From Plutella xylostella (taxonomy: Eukaryota; Arthropoda; Insecta; Lepidoptera; Plutellidae), in assembly GCF_932276165.1 (NCBI RefSeq), contig NC_064006.1, forward strand, positions 1,612,001 to 1,676,000: DNA of 64,000 nucleotides, written 5' to 3'. The position numbers and the translations under genes are program-made. The number at the start of each line of letters is the position of its first letter. The stretch's first letter is position 1. This document shows, one piece after another, positions 25,201-34,014 of the stretch. A model generated the notes under the pieces. That model was given only the letters and a program-made list of their open reading frames with translations. It had not been told where the DNA came from and did not search any database.

Positions 25201-28200
25201 CTACCCTGCTATGGAATCTGACTAAACCCAGACATTATTGTTAAAAGAGCGTGGCCGTCTGTCACAGTCATTGTTTACTTACTAGGCGGTCCCAAGCTTG
25301 TATGTAGTCTAGGTGAAGCTTGAAACGAAATAAACGTTATTATTATTATAAACAACTTTCCCAGGTGATAGAAACGCAACGCATGTCGCAGCGTCCGACC
25401 GGCATCCTGTGGCACCTGCTGTCGTCGCGCCGCCTCGCGCTCATGCCCGTGCTGGGGCAACTGCGGGACACCGACATGCTGTGAGTGACACACACACAGA
25501 CACATGTATAAACAACGCATGTCGCGGCGTCCGACCGGCATCCTGTGGCACCTGCTGTCGTCGCGCCGCCTCGCGCTCATGCCCGTGCTGGGGCAACTGC
25601 GGGACACCGACATGCTGTGAGTGACACACACACAGACACATGTATAAACAACGCATGTCGCGGCGTCCGACCGGCATCCTGTGGCACCTGCTGTCGTCGC
25701 GCCGCCTCGCGCTCATGCCCGTGCTGGGGCAACTGCGGGACACCGACATGCTGTGAATGACACACACACAGACACATGTATAAACAACGCATGTCGCGGC
25801 GTCCGACCGGCATCCTGTGGCACCTGCTGTCGTCGCGCCGCCTCGCGCTCATGCCCGTGCTGGGGCAACTGCGGGACACCGACATGCTGTGAGTGACACA
25901 CACACAGACACATGTATAAACAACGCATGTCGCGGCGTCCGACCGGCATCCTGTGGCACCTGCTGTCGTCGCGCCGCCTCGCGCTCATGCCCGTGCTGGG
26001 GCAACTGCGGGACACCGACATGCTGTGAGTCATCATCATCATCATCAGTCAATAATCATCTACTGCTGGACAAAGGCCTCTCCCAAGGAGCGCCACAACA
26101 CTCGGTCCTCGGCCTTCCTCATCCAACCACTACCGGCTACCCGCCTAATGTCGTCAGTCCAGCGGGCAGAAGGGCGTTCCACGCTGCGTTTGCCTGTTCG
26201 TGGTCTCCACTCGGGAACTCGTCTACTCCAACGGTTCTCGGTTCTGCAGATAGGTATGACCTGCCCACTGCCACTTCAGCTTGCATATTTTGACAGCTAT
26301 GTCGGTAAACTGTGAGTAAAGCAACCCATTCACTTCACGCACCGCGAGCCGAGCCCCAAGCCGTACCATTCCGTAGACCAATCTGTCATTGCCCGCACAC
26401 TACGGTAGGCCCGAGTTGCAGTCGACAAATCCGGGGATTGGCGCGCCTGTGAATGGCGGCCTTAACACACAGACAGATACATGTATAAACAACGCATGTC
26501 GCAGCGTCCGACCGGCATCCTGTGGCACCTGCTGTCGTCTTCATCTTCATGATTATCTTTATCATCATTTTCGAAGGCCTCTCCCAAAGAGCCTCACAAC
26601 GCTAACGACGACTTACCTTATCCAGCCACTATACCGGTTGTCTACATTCAGTATTAAAACTCTCCATACTTATACGATTGTTTGCGTCCTCCGACATACT
26701 TTTATTTGTAATATTTGTACAATAAAGAGTTAAATAATAATAATAATTTCCTATACTTATATAAATGTTGACAGTGTAAACTTTAAAGAATTGTATATCA
26801 ATAGACAACATTTCAAAAAACTAAAGCTGCTATAAATCGAAAACCGTTTCGAGATTTAGCTCTAAAGGCCACAAAAAAAATGTTTTTGTAGTTTTTGGAT
26901 GTATCATTTTCGAGAAAATCATAAAATAGTAAAAAAGTGCTGATGACGTCATGCATCAAGTGCGATGCATTTTGATGATCAAAGCCTATAGATTTAAAAA
27001 CAAAGTAACTGTCACTTTTTTAGGGTTCCGTAGCCAAAATGGCAAAAACGGAACCCTTATAGTTTCGTCATGTCCGTCTGTCCGTCTGTCCGTCTGTCCG
27101 TCTGTCACAGCCGATTTACTCGGAAACTATAAGTACTACAGTGATGAAATTTGATGGGAATATGTGTTGTATGAACCGCTACAAAAATATGACACTAAAT
27201 AGTAAAAAAAAGAATTGGGGGTGGGGCCCCCCATACATGTAACTGAGGGATGAATTTTTTTTTTTCGATGTACATACCCGTGTGGGGTATCAATGGAAAG
27301 GTCTTTTAAAATGATATAAAGTTTTCTAAAAAACATTTTTCTTAAAGTGAACGGTTTTTGAGATATCAGCTCTCAAAGTCGTAAAAAGTATGTCCCCCCC
27401 CCTCTATTTTTATAACTACGGGGTATAAAATTCTAAAAAAAATAGAGGTGATGCATGCTAATTAACTCTTTCAACGATTTTTGGTTTGATCAAAGTATCT
27501 CTTATAGTTTTTGAGATAGGTTGATTTAACTGTAAATTATATTTGCTGCTACGGAACCCTTTGTGCGCGAGCCCGACTCGCACTTGGCCGGTTTTTTTTG
27601 ATTGACGTTGACGTTTTATCGTGACGTTATTGTTTATTTGGGTCATTTTCATTAATTCTGTTCTGACACTTTCTGACTATTTTTTTTATTTATTATTAAG
27701 AGATGACCTCTACATAATATGTCCAGGAGCATGCCACCGCCTACACAGCTGAAAAAATGCTTCTGCTTATTTTTTTACATGATAAGTACCTACTTTCTAT
27801 CATCAGAAATATCAAGGTCATTTGAAAATGACCCATTTGTTGGTTGGCATGTAAACAAAGTTTAAATGTCACTTGTCAGTGTCACTTATGTTTTTTTCGA
27901 GACTCAGGCAATAGACAAAAATAAAAATTGAGCCTAATATGTGATGTCACTTCCGGTTTTAAAATAATTAACTTTAAAGTTAAAAATAACATGCAAAAAT
28001 TTATGTATATATAAAATTAAAAAATACGGGTCCACTAATTTTCTATAAACTTTCCGAATAACTAATAAAAATATAGGGTAAAGAAAATGAAATGTTGTCC
28101 ATTGGCTCTAAACCCCGTAGTAATACCAGCTGATCTTTCTAATTTGAACCAAGACCGAATATAAATAACACCCACATTTCCCTCCAAAGGAGCGGTCGCG

Positions 28201-30386
28201 CGTGCCCTCTCAAAGAAGTGGACACGGATGTAGAAGAGAGAGCGCAACAAGCCAGACAGAGACGGCTGCGGCGACGCACGCGCTCGCACAAGAGCCAGAG
28301 CGAGGGAGAGGTGAGATGTTATGATAATAATAGTAATGTTGTAAAATATAGCAGGTGTCTATGACAGATCCCAAATCCATACATTGTCATTTGTTCGTTT
28401 TCACTTTATTTACCAGGCATAAGCATCCGTCCAAGGGAAAACGAGGTTTAGTTTAATTAATTTGGCTAGCATAAGCGTCATATCATGTGTTATATGTTTA
28501 CAACGTATAGCTGTTGCCCGTGAGCTTCGCATCGCCTGAACAGGTTTTACAAGTAGCATATATTATGTTCGTTCAGGGTGTGAGTGGGTGCATGCCAAAT
28601 TTCATAAATTTTGGTGCAGCTGTCGCCCCATGAAAGAGTAAGAAACCACCTGTGTGTGTGTGTGTGTGTGGTCCGGATTACTGTATTGTCATTACGATAA
28701 AAAAATTTATATAGTTGTCTACACTTTCACTTACAACCTATTCTCCCCAGGGCGGCAACACAACGGAAGGCGAAAACGCTAAAGGCGATGGCAAGCCGCG
28801 CCGCGTGAACCGCCGCCGCAACAGCCACAAGTCTGCGAGCAAAGACAAGGACGGCACCGAACCCGCTACCCCCAGCAAGCCGAGGCGCAAGCAGAAGCCG
28901 AGGCAGGAGATTGATTTCTCTGTCAAGGTAAAAAAACCTTATTATACTTTGTCGTAGTTGGGTCAAACAATGAATTTGTCTGTGATAAATACCAGGAGCA
29001 CAGAATTGCGTAGAAAGTATTAGGGTGGGTTGCACCATTTAACTTTAACTATTACAAACGTCAAATCTCTTGAAGATTGATCTCTCTCGTCAAGGGATTT
29101 GACGTTTGTAATAGTTAAAGTTAAATGGTGCAACCCATCCTTATTAAATTATTAGTGAGAAAATCGAATGACCCTAGTGGTACTAGGATCACAGAGCTCG
29201 GTAGGAAGTATTGTAAGCAACAGCCACAAGTCTGGTTCATGATAACATACTGCCAAGGGCCACGCCTTTTCTGCTGAAAATTCTGCTTCTGCTGCCCTTT
29301 CTGTTAAAACTGCTATTACAAACATGTTAATTAAAACTAGAGCTTCTGACATGACTATAATCTGAACTTCTGTTTGTTCTCAGATCTCCAACATCAGCCC
29401 CAGCACTCGGGTGCGCGACTTGAAGCAAGCCCTCACGGAGCGCGGCGTCAAACCGCAAGCCATGATATGGAAGGTGAATATTACTTACTGTTTGCTGTCA
29501 TCTGTCCCCGCGGCACGGAATGATTAACGACGTTGATAAACTCGTTTAGTCCGCGTTCAACCGATCAAAGCGCCGTATTTATGGCGAACCGCTGTATAGT
29601 GATGTATAGTAGCGTTGATAAAGAACCCATGCAGCGAGGACAGGTCTAAAATAGTTAAGAATAACCAGGCCGACACACATCGGTCACTGGCGGTTAAATG
29701 TATGAAAGAAAGGAATGAATTGTTAGGATATTGATCAGAAATCATTTAAATAATCAACTTAGTGGTGACCCCGACATGATCACTTGATCAGACAACTTAT
29801 ACCTACCATTTCTTTTATTTCAGGGATTCCGCGGATATTGCTACCTGCACTTCTTCAAGGCTGGACCACAGAAGGTTAGTTTCGCAATAATTTAATTATC
29901 TTATGGGTGTTGACGGGGATCAGAGGTTCTTTTCATGCCATATTTGTTATCTGGATTTTGCTCTACTCCGTTGTCCTAATCAATCATTGCGTGAATCAAT
30001 CTGTTTTAAAAAAATAAACCTTTATATCATCAAAAAAATTTACACCTTTCATGTGATGCCTTCCCAAATATTTATGCCAATGAGATGATATTATAAATTA
30101 GTTTCTACGTTTAGTTATTACGTTTTCAAGGGTTAGTGAGAATGTGTCCTCGTTACCTAATTGTGTTTTACAGTATTTATCTCTGTTTAAATAATAAACA
30201 ATAAAATGATTATTACAGGGCGAAGGCGACACGGCCGCCGCCGGCAGCATCGACCAAGTGATCGCGCAACTGCAAGAGATGTCTGTGGGCGGCGACTCCG
30301 CGGACGAGAAGCCTCGGCTACTGAGCGTGGAGCCGGCGCCGCCGCGCGCGCCCCGCGACCAGCCCGTGGACCAGCCCGCCGACTGA
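13231..30386 (+). CDS. MTHFSD: MTHFSD: methenyltetrahydrofolate synthetase domain protein
   Basis: Twelve coding exons: 13231-13270, 14876-15098, 20233-20393, 20731-20820, 22649-22737, 23899-23973, 25365-25480, 28190-28310, 28751-28927, 29384-29473, 29824-29874 and 30219-30386. All are GT-AG with consistent phases; 1,401 bases, 466 residues. Residues about 18-265 are the 5-formyltetrahydrofolate cyclo-ligase-like domain (FPRPVYNRIPNFKGAPEAA; LDLVVMGSVAV; nucleotide/folate loop RIGKGKGYGDLE). Residues 266-360 are a Lys/Arg-rich linker. About 361-430 is an RRM-like fold (FSVKISNISP as RNP2, RGYCYLHF as RNP1), followed by an acidic/Pro-rich end. The same domain order occurs in vertebrate MTHFSD (383 residues in human), which is regarded as RNA-binding. 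Enzyme activity is not assumed. Introns carry many transposons; exon 7 is followed by five further partial copies. Confidence 0.95.
13577..13825 (-). CDS. Antisense open frame in MTHFSD intron 1
   Basis: Eighty-two codons from ATG on the minus strand, Lys-rich (KKIVWGKWSGGKKRKCEF) and not low-complexity. A possible donor (GTATGTGAGT) occurs within the frame after the codons for NFIMG, so it might be a first exon. No matching downstream exon was found, and no family is recognised. It may equally be a remnant of a retroposed gene or chance. Confidence 0.2.
   Translation of the reverse strand: MKVDTKKIVWGKWSGGKKRKCEFLIKDVLDDQKPRNTKLAAKLQRAINLHEINKLNFIMGKYVSHPSHSSSATHTINNNYKR
15146..15345 (-). 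mobile_element. RTE-type retrotransposon 3' fragment
   Basis: Starts (plus strand) with a TCATCATTATCATCAGCCCG tail, followed by degenerate versions of the family's 3' coding end. Read on the minus strand this end should encode the C-terminus of the reverse transcriptase protein. It begins about 50 bases after the donor of MTHFSD exon 2. It is 5'-truncated and broken. Confidence 0.65.
15346..18033. other. MTHFSD intron 2, first part
   Basis: AT-rich intron. At 15775-15935 there is a reversed retroposon 3' end with (GATA)n and TTCTTTATTGCACACAAACA. At 17652-17760 there is a diverged copy of the TTAGGGTGGGTTGCA MITE family. No gene is seen. Confidence 0.5.
18034..18421 (+). mobile_element. tRNA-derived SINE carrying a MITE fragment
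   Basis: The head is tRNA-like: A-box TGGTAGCTCAGTCGGGTAAG and B-box GGGTCCGATCCC. It is followed by an unrelated body ending GTACCAGCGTGGTGGAGAAA. From about 18126 to 18217 the body contains a stretch that matches base for base part of the MITE at 19485-19979. It is probably not a functional tRNA gene: the tRNA-like part runs straight into SINE body sequence. Downstream there is AGAATAGAATAGAATAG. Confidence 0.75.
18870..19000 (+). mobile_element. RTE-type retrotransposon 3' fragment
   Basis: A degenerate plus-strand copy of the 3' coding end (GTAGCCGGTAGTGGCTGGAT, then AAGGAAGGCCGAGGGCACAG). It is short, with its tail lost or diverged. Confidence 0.55.
19290..19484. mobile_element. MITE of the GGTGCAACCCACCC family
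   Basis: The right end TAAAGTTAAATGGTGCAACG-CACCC-TTA matches the 118-base hairpin MITE at 29023-29140. The left part is diverged. Its terminal TTA is where the next MITE has inserted. Confidence 0.55.
19482..19982. mobile_element. PIF/Harbinger-like MITE with TTA duplication
   Basis: A 495-base element at 19485-19979 flanked by TTA on both sides. The ends are inverted: GGCAGCGTTCCCACTACGCC at the left and its reverse complement at the right, extending inwards through palindromic CCGG-containing sequence. GC-rich ends contrast with the surroundings. It has no transposase, so it is non-autonomous. Open frames inside it are incidental. It sits in MTHFSD intron 2, about 250 bases before exon 3. 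Confidence 0.85.
20409..20580 (-). mobile_element. RTE-type retrotransposon 3' end next to a splice donor
   Basis: A TCATCATCATCATCATCAGC tail begins 15 bases after the donor of MTHFSD exon 3. It is followed by diverged family sequence (TCGGCCTTTCTCATCCAGCC, TGACCGGCCCACTGCCACTT). It is 5'-truncated, reversed relative to the gene. Confidence 0.7.
20922..21124. mobile_element. MITE, GGGTCTCCTATTTAC family
   Basis: Inverted ends TAAGGCCCGGGTCTCCTATT and its counterpart AATAGGAGACCAAGGCCTAA, with inner repeats of CGTAGGTCGCGTC/GACGCGGCCTACGGCG. A partial relative lies at 34351-34486 (GCGTGTGAGGGAGACCGCAT is shared). Confidence 0.75.
21419..22620. repeat. Palindrome-rich element with a 153-bp tandem repeat
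   Basis: The flanks (21419-21715 and 22320-22620) consist of many short diverged units of the type TATAACGTTCA-AAATG in both orientations. The centre (about 21719-22316) is four head-to-tail copies of a GC-rich 153-153-154-base unit (ATGTGGGG at 21721, 21875, 22028 and 22181), each with CTCCGCTCCGCTTCGCTGCG and ending (TTA)n. Because 153 is a multiple of three, long open frames appear on both strands (21668-22324 plus, 21619-22332 minus). They look like repeat artefacts, not genes. Located in MTHFSD intron 4. Confidence 0.8.
22936..23751. mobile_element. DNA-transposon-like element, 25-bp terminal repeats
   Basis: The left end TGTACAGGGTGGGCCAGTGG and its reversed copy at the right differ by one base in 25. 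It is about 816 bases, with no transposase frame. Located in MTHFSD intron 5. A tract of alternating GCGCGC near the right end (23670-23710) may form structure. Confidence 0.8.
25377..26539 (+). repeat. Tandem partial copies of MTHFSD exon 7
   Basis: A 136-base unit holds most of exon 7, its donor and 30 bases of intron (CACACACAGACACATGTATA). Donors fall at 25481, 25617, 25753 (GTGAAT), 25889 and 26025. Copies 2-5 have CGCGGCG where copy 1 has CGCAGCG. A sixth, cut copy at about 26466-26539 has the copy-1 form. Copies 2-6 lack the acceptor of exon 7 (the first 12 exon bases differ), so they are probably not used as exons. Reading through the first donor meets TGA at once. Confidence 0.9.
26031..26309 (-). 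mobile_element. 5'-truncated RTE-type insertion at a copied splice donor
   Basis: It begins with TCATCATCATCATCAGTC and contains, reversed, the coding end of RTE-type reverse transcriptase. It is flanked by CTGTGAGT on both sides (26023-26030 and 26310-26317), an 8-base target duplication. The left copy is the exon/donor junction of exon-7 copy 5. A second broken RTE 3' end (about 26542-26660) follows copy 6. Confidence 0.8.
27022..27599 (+). repeat. Dispersed repeat, AGGGTTCCGTAGCC family (copy 1)
   Basis: Begins AGGGTTCCGTAGCCAAAATG and ends CGAGCCCGACTCGCACTTGG-CCGG-poly(T). It has an internal (GTCTGTCC)n run. It is almost identical to the copy at 44269-44839. Widespread in moths; class uncertain, non-coding. 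Confidence 0.8.
28508..28660 (+). repeat. Dispersed repeat fragment, CTTCGC family
   Basis: A diverged copy of the repeat at 6475-6665 (CCCGTGAGCTTCGCATCGCC, CCATGAAAGAGTAA), ending in a (TG)n run. It lies just before MTHFSD exon 9. Confidence 0.5.
29023..29140. mobile_element. Hairpin MITE with TTA duplication
   Basis: 118 bases with arms of about 50: GGGTGGGTTGCACCATTTAA at the left and its near-exact reverse at the right, TTA on each side. It is located in the intron between MTHFSD exons 9 and 10. Same family as 19290-19484. Confidence 0.85.
29503..29646. mobile_element. MITE, ACGGGTTCGTTATCGAC family (diverged copy)
   Basis: Related copies are at about 36578-36716 and 42250-42405. Shared parts include CGTTGATAAA and the central KYGA-like CGCCGTATTTATGG. 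The ends are inverted GCnGCnnCACGGG/CCCATGCAGC. Confidence 0.6.
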
Positions 30387-30519
30387 AGGTAGGCTCTATT
30401 GTGTAGGCTTTAGAGCATACCTTTTAGCATAGGTGTAGCGTTATAGCTTAAAAGTTGATAAAACATAGAAAGAATCCTTTTAAATCAACGGAAATGGACG
30501 GTGAAAGTACTAGTGTATA

Positions 30520-31257
30520 CGTAGGTGGTCTGAAAAGTTTCCGACCTCAACGTGAAGATGGCAGCACACATCAATTAAAGTCAGGGAATGTAACTGTGCA
30601 TCTTTTGACAGCAACACTTCAAAGTTTCAGCCATTTTTAACGCGTGGTTTTTATTTTACAGTCATTTGAGTGAGTCGATGTGAGCACTTCTGTGAAAATT
30701 GAAAAAATCGAGTATCGAGCTGTCTTAAAATATTGGTTTTTGAAAGGGAATACCCCTACGCAAATCAAAGATGAGTTAGATTCTGTGGACGGGGACTCTT
30801 CACCGTCATTTACCACTGTAAAATTTTGGGTTGCCGAATTTAAACGTGGCCGTAAGAGCTTCGGAGATGATGAACGTTCGGGAGGTCCAAAAACTGTAAC
30901 TACTGACGATAACATCGCTAAAGTTCTCCAAATGGTGTTAGACGACGGCCGAATTAAAGTGAGAGAGATAGCAGAGGCAATGAAAATGTCCAGAAAACAT
31001 GTTTATCACATATTAAATCAAGATTTAGGCATGAGAAGGCTGTCCGCGCGTTGGCTGCCGCGTTTGAGTCGCGTCAGACCAACGACGTGTTCGAATGAAC
31101 ATTTCCCATGCTCTGTTGGCGCAGTTTAGGCGCAATAAATCCGTGTTTTGGCGCCGCCTAATTACTGTTTTACAGGCTATGTAGAAGAATAAAAATAATT
31201 TTTAAGAAAAAAAATCTTGTATCTATGTTAGGTCGGAAACTTTTCAGACCACCCACG
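30520..31257 (+). mobile_element. Internally deleted mariner element
   Basis: 738 bases, flanked by TA. The terminal repeats (CGTAGGTGGTCTGAAAAGTT onwards, 28 bases) differ by one base. It encodes the N-terminal DNA-binding half of a mariner transposase (KIEYRAVLKYWFLKGNTPTQ; RSGGPKTVTTDDNI; MSRKHVYHIL), then the frame breaks and the catalytic DDD half is missing. The usual start ATG is not in frame (GTG at 30680). Full mariners are about 1.3 kb, so roughly 550 bases are gone. It lies in the intron between the MTHFSD stop codon and the next 3'UTR exon. Confidence 0.9.
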
Positions 31258-31533
31258 TATTATTATTGGTGAAAGTATCAGGACTGCCTGGATAGGAGGT
31301 TGCTAGGACAGCTACACAAATAATGTTTCTATGGAGACATAGGCTCGAAGTGCATATTATTAATATTCGTCATCACTGATTAATGCAATAATTATAAAAT
31401 TATAGTATTATGTAGTAAAGTAATTAATGTAAGATAATAAACAATCTATTATAGAGGTAGATTCATAACACTTGTCATTCAGATATTTTTAGTTACCTTC
31501 CAGCAAATATTAACATTGAAATGTTTGTTTCAG

Positions 31534-33608
31534 GTCCAGCCCTTCCCCATAAGCCAAAGCGATCACTAATTCTCATCGATATTTTTGATAACAAACATCT
31601 ATTTTTATCGTTTATATTAGAAATCGTAAAACACTCGCGTAATACATTGCTTGCTTTTAAACTGCACGCGCGGACTGGCGGGCTTCCGTCGCATTCCGAC
31701 TCTTATTAACTTAGTGGTTAAGGTTGATTTTTCTTTGTGCTGGCCCACAGATTGTACGAATGGCCGATTTCGGTTGCTTGCCGACGCGATATTATTCGAG
31801 TTTTAGGACTTTTTTCGCATTTTTGTTTGGATTTCGTCGTTAGTAAAGACGAGATCATTAGAAATAGTCGTTTTTATTTTTCTCCTAGCGCCGTGGCAGG
31901 CAGCCGATTGGTCAAATTTGAACCGAATTAGCGATTCGATTTTGTTTTCGTTCGACATTTCGCTCGATGGTTTTTTGTTTATTTCGTTTGCATCGGGCTA
32001 GCTGTTCACGTGATGTGATAAGATTAAAATGTCACTGGAATCTGGTTCGTGTCTGCATGATGCGTAAAGCCTATTTTACAATGCAATTTGCGGTGTTGTT
32101 ATAAAATAAGCTCTCTCTCTATTTGCTATGGTCCAAATTCCGCCTGATAGTTTTGTCTTATCGAAGTCACGGTATTGAAAGAGTGATCTATTTAAAAAAT
32201 ATACTTTGAACAAACGTCTTGTTTCGTTCTCTAGTCTAATATTAGTTGTAATTTTGAAAAGTTTGGCTCTAGTATATTGTGAAACTACAACCTACATTTA
32301 AATGTTTGTACCTATTATGTGGTAGCAAAAGTTTAAACGTAGGTCTTATTGTTGTAAGGCCTCATTCACTGTATCTCATTTTATGTATAACTTTGTTTTT
32401 AATTCCATATTAAATTCAGATATATTTAAGCATTTTCCAATGTTTACAAAAACATATATTTTAGTGTAAAATACCTAGTTAAAACTGATAAAGAAAGAGA
32501 AAAATGTATATTTTTATATGGGTGCTTGATTGATAAAAGATCGGAATTCCAAAACAAACTTCTTTTGAAACCTGAACACGGATTTGAAGCTATGTAGAAA
32601 ATATGCCTGTATTGCTATAATCAGCAAATCATTCGTAATTGTATTGTTTCTTTCAATGGATGCAGATGAGGGGTATAGATATCTGCCATTTTAATCTATC
32701 TACTGCAGATCATAATAATAAAGCATTATGGACCTCCCTCATCTTACTTAGATCATTTATTTACGCTAGGCATAGTAGTTTGGATTAATTATTAAAATAT
32801 TTGGTTCATTTTGAACTATTTTGGAATTCCGCTCTAGCTCGAAAATGTTCTTTGTTAGTGCCAACATTTAGAAATATATTTATAAACCAGATTTGTCATT
32901 TTAACTGCCTTTTTTGAAACTAATTCATATCTCTGTGAGTTTGGTAGCTATTGTAAGAATGTCAAAGTAAGGTTACTTTTTCAGTATTAGGTTATGTATA
33001 ATTTAAGACTCGAAAAGTAATATATTATAACTGACAAGATTTAATATATTAATGACTAATAATTGTTAGATTGTGTGGATGTTGTATCCACGGTTAGTGT
33101 ATTGGCTTTATGGAGAAAATAAGATATATTCATTATACTAGTATTTTAAATTACATATAAACATTGGATCTATTTTTTGAAATGTTTAGTTTATTCGGCT
33201 GCATAATATTATATAATATGTAACGTGGTAATTTATACAATGTTACTTATCTTTGGTCATCGCTGGTTGTGTAGTGGTTCGCACACCTTACTTTTAATTT
33301 AACTGCAATAAAAGTATCTTTTAATATACATAGAGACATAATATTTATGTATATAACTTGTTATCTCGTAAACCTGTTTATATTGTATTTTCTTATAACG
33401 TTTGAGATAGGCAAGCATGGATAGCGCGTTTTTCTTTTTTGTTTTTTTATATTTTTTAATAAATTTTAAACACTTTTTCTTGTTTTCTTATTATTTGGCT
33501 TCTTCTGATTACCGATTTATTAGTAGGTATTCGATAGGATTAAAACTCTAATTGTTGTGATTTTTAGTTCTAGAGTCTTGAGATTTGGTCCTAGAGAGAT
33601 CGAATAAA
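31534..33608 (+). other. MTHFSD: MTHFSD 3'UTR (predicted last exon)
   Basis: A GTAGGC donor occurs 2 bases after the MTHFSD stop, and a good acceptor (TTTGTTTCAG) ends at 31533. What follows is unusually repeat-free DNA of about 2 kb with AATAAA signals at 33458-33463 and 33603-33608, the expected look of a long 3'UTR. The splice and poly(A) site are predictions. Confidence 0.5.
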
Positions 33609-33971
33609 TGTATATTTTTTCAGGAAATATTGGTTTTAATTACGATCATTTATTACCAGGCGTTACGATAATTTGGTTAGGAATTATTTTTACCAACACT
33701 TGGTGAGTTCTATTTGTAGGTAAGTAGTTACATTTAATTTTACATGTGAGAGATCGTACGTCATAGACATACGAAGCGTAAAATAGGTAGGTTCTTTCAA
33801 TGGTCGCATTCAGGAAGTTATAATTCAATCCTCGTGTAAATCATGCTGAATTTCAAAGGTATTATACCCAGTAGGTATGTAAGTTTGGTATACCTACACA
33901 CCATGCAATATTTACAAGGTATTCATTTAACTCATCATTAATCAGATAGTGTGCACGCAATTCCCATAGCT

Positions 33972-33992
33972 TATAAAGCGGGTGCTGTCAGT
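33972..33992 (+). promoter_or_regulatory. Candidate core promoter of the secreted-protein gene
   Basis: TATAAA at 33972-33977 and an arthropod initiator-like TCAGT at 33988-33992, 23 bases before the start codon. The TATA-initiator spacing (18 bases) is shorter than the usual 30, so either the initiator is further on or only one motif is real. Confidence 0.35.
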
Positions 33993-34014
33993 AACATTGC
34001 ATTTGACCAGCAAA

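Noticed and set aside
25377..26030. CRISPR-like regularly spaced repeat
   Set aside because: Units are contiguous 136-bp copies without distinct spacers in an animal genome; they are exon duplicates.
25275..26315. Repeated open frames on both strands over the exon-7 array
   Set aside because: They are other-frame readings of tandem copies of MTHFSD exon 7; the real exon frame stops at TGA right after the donor.
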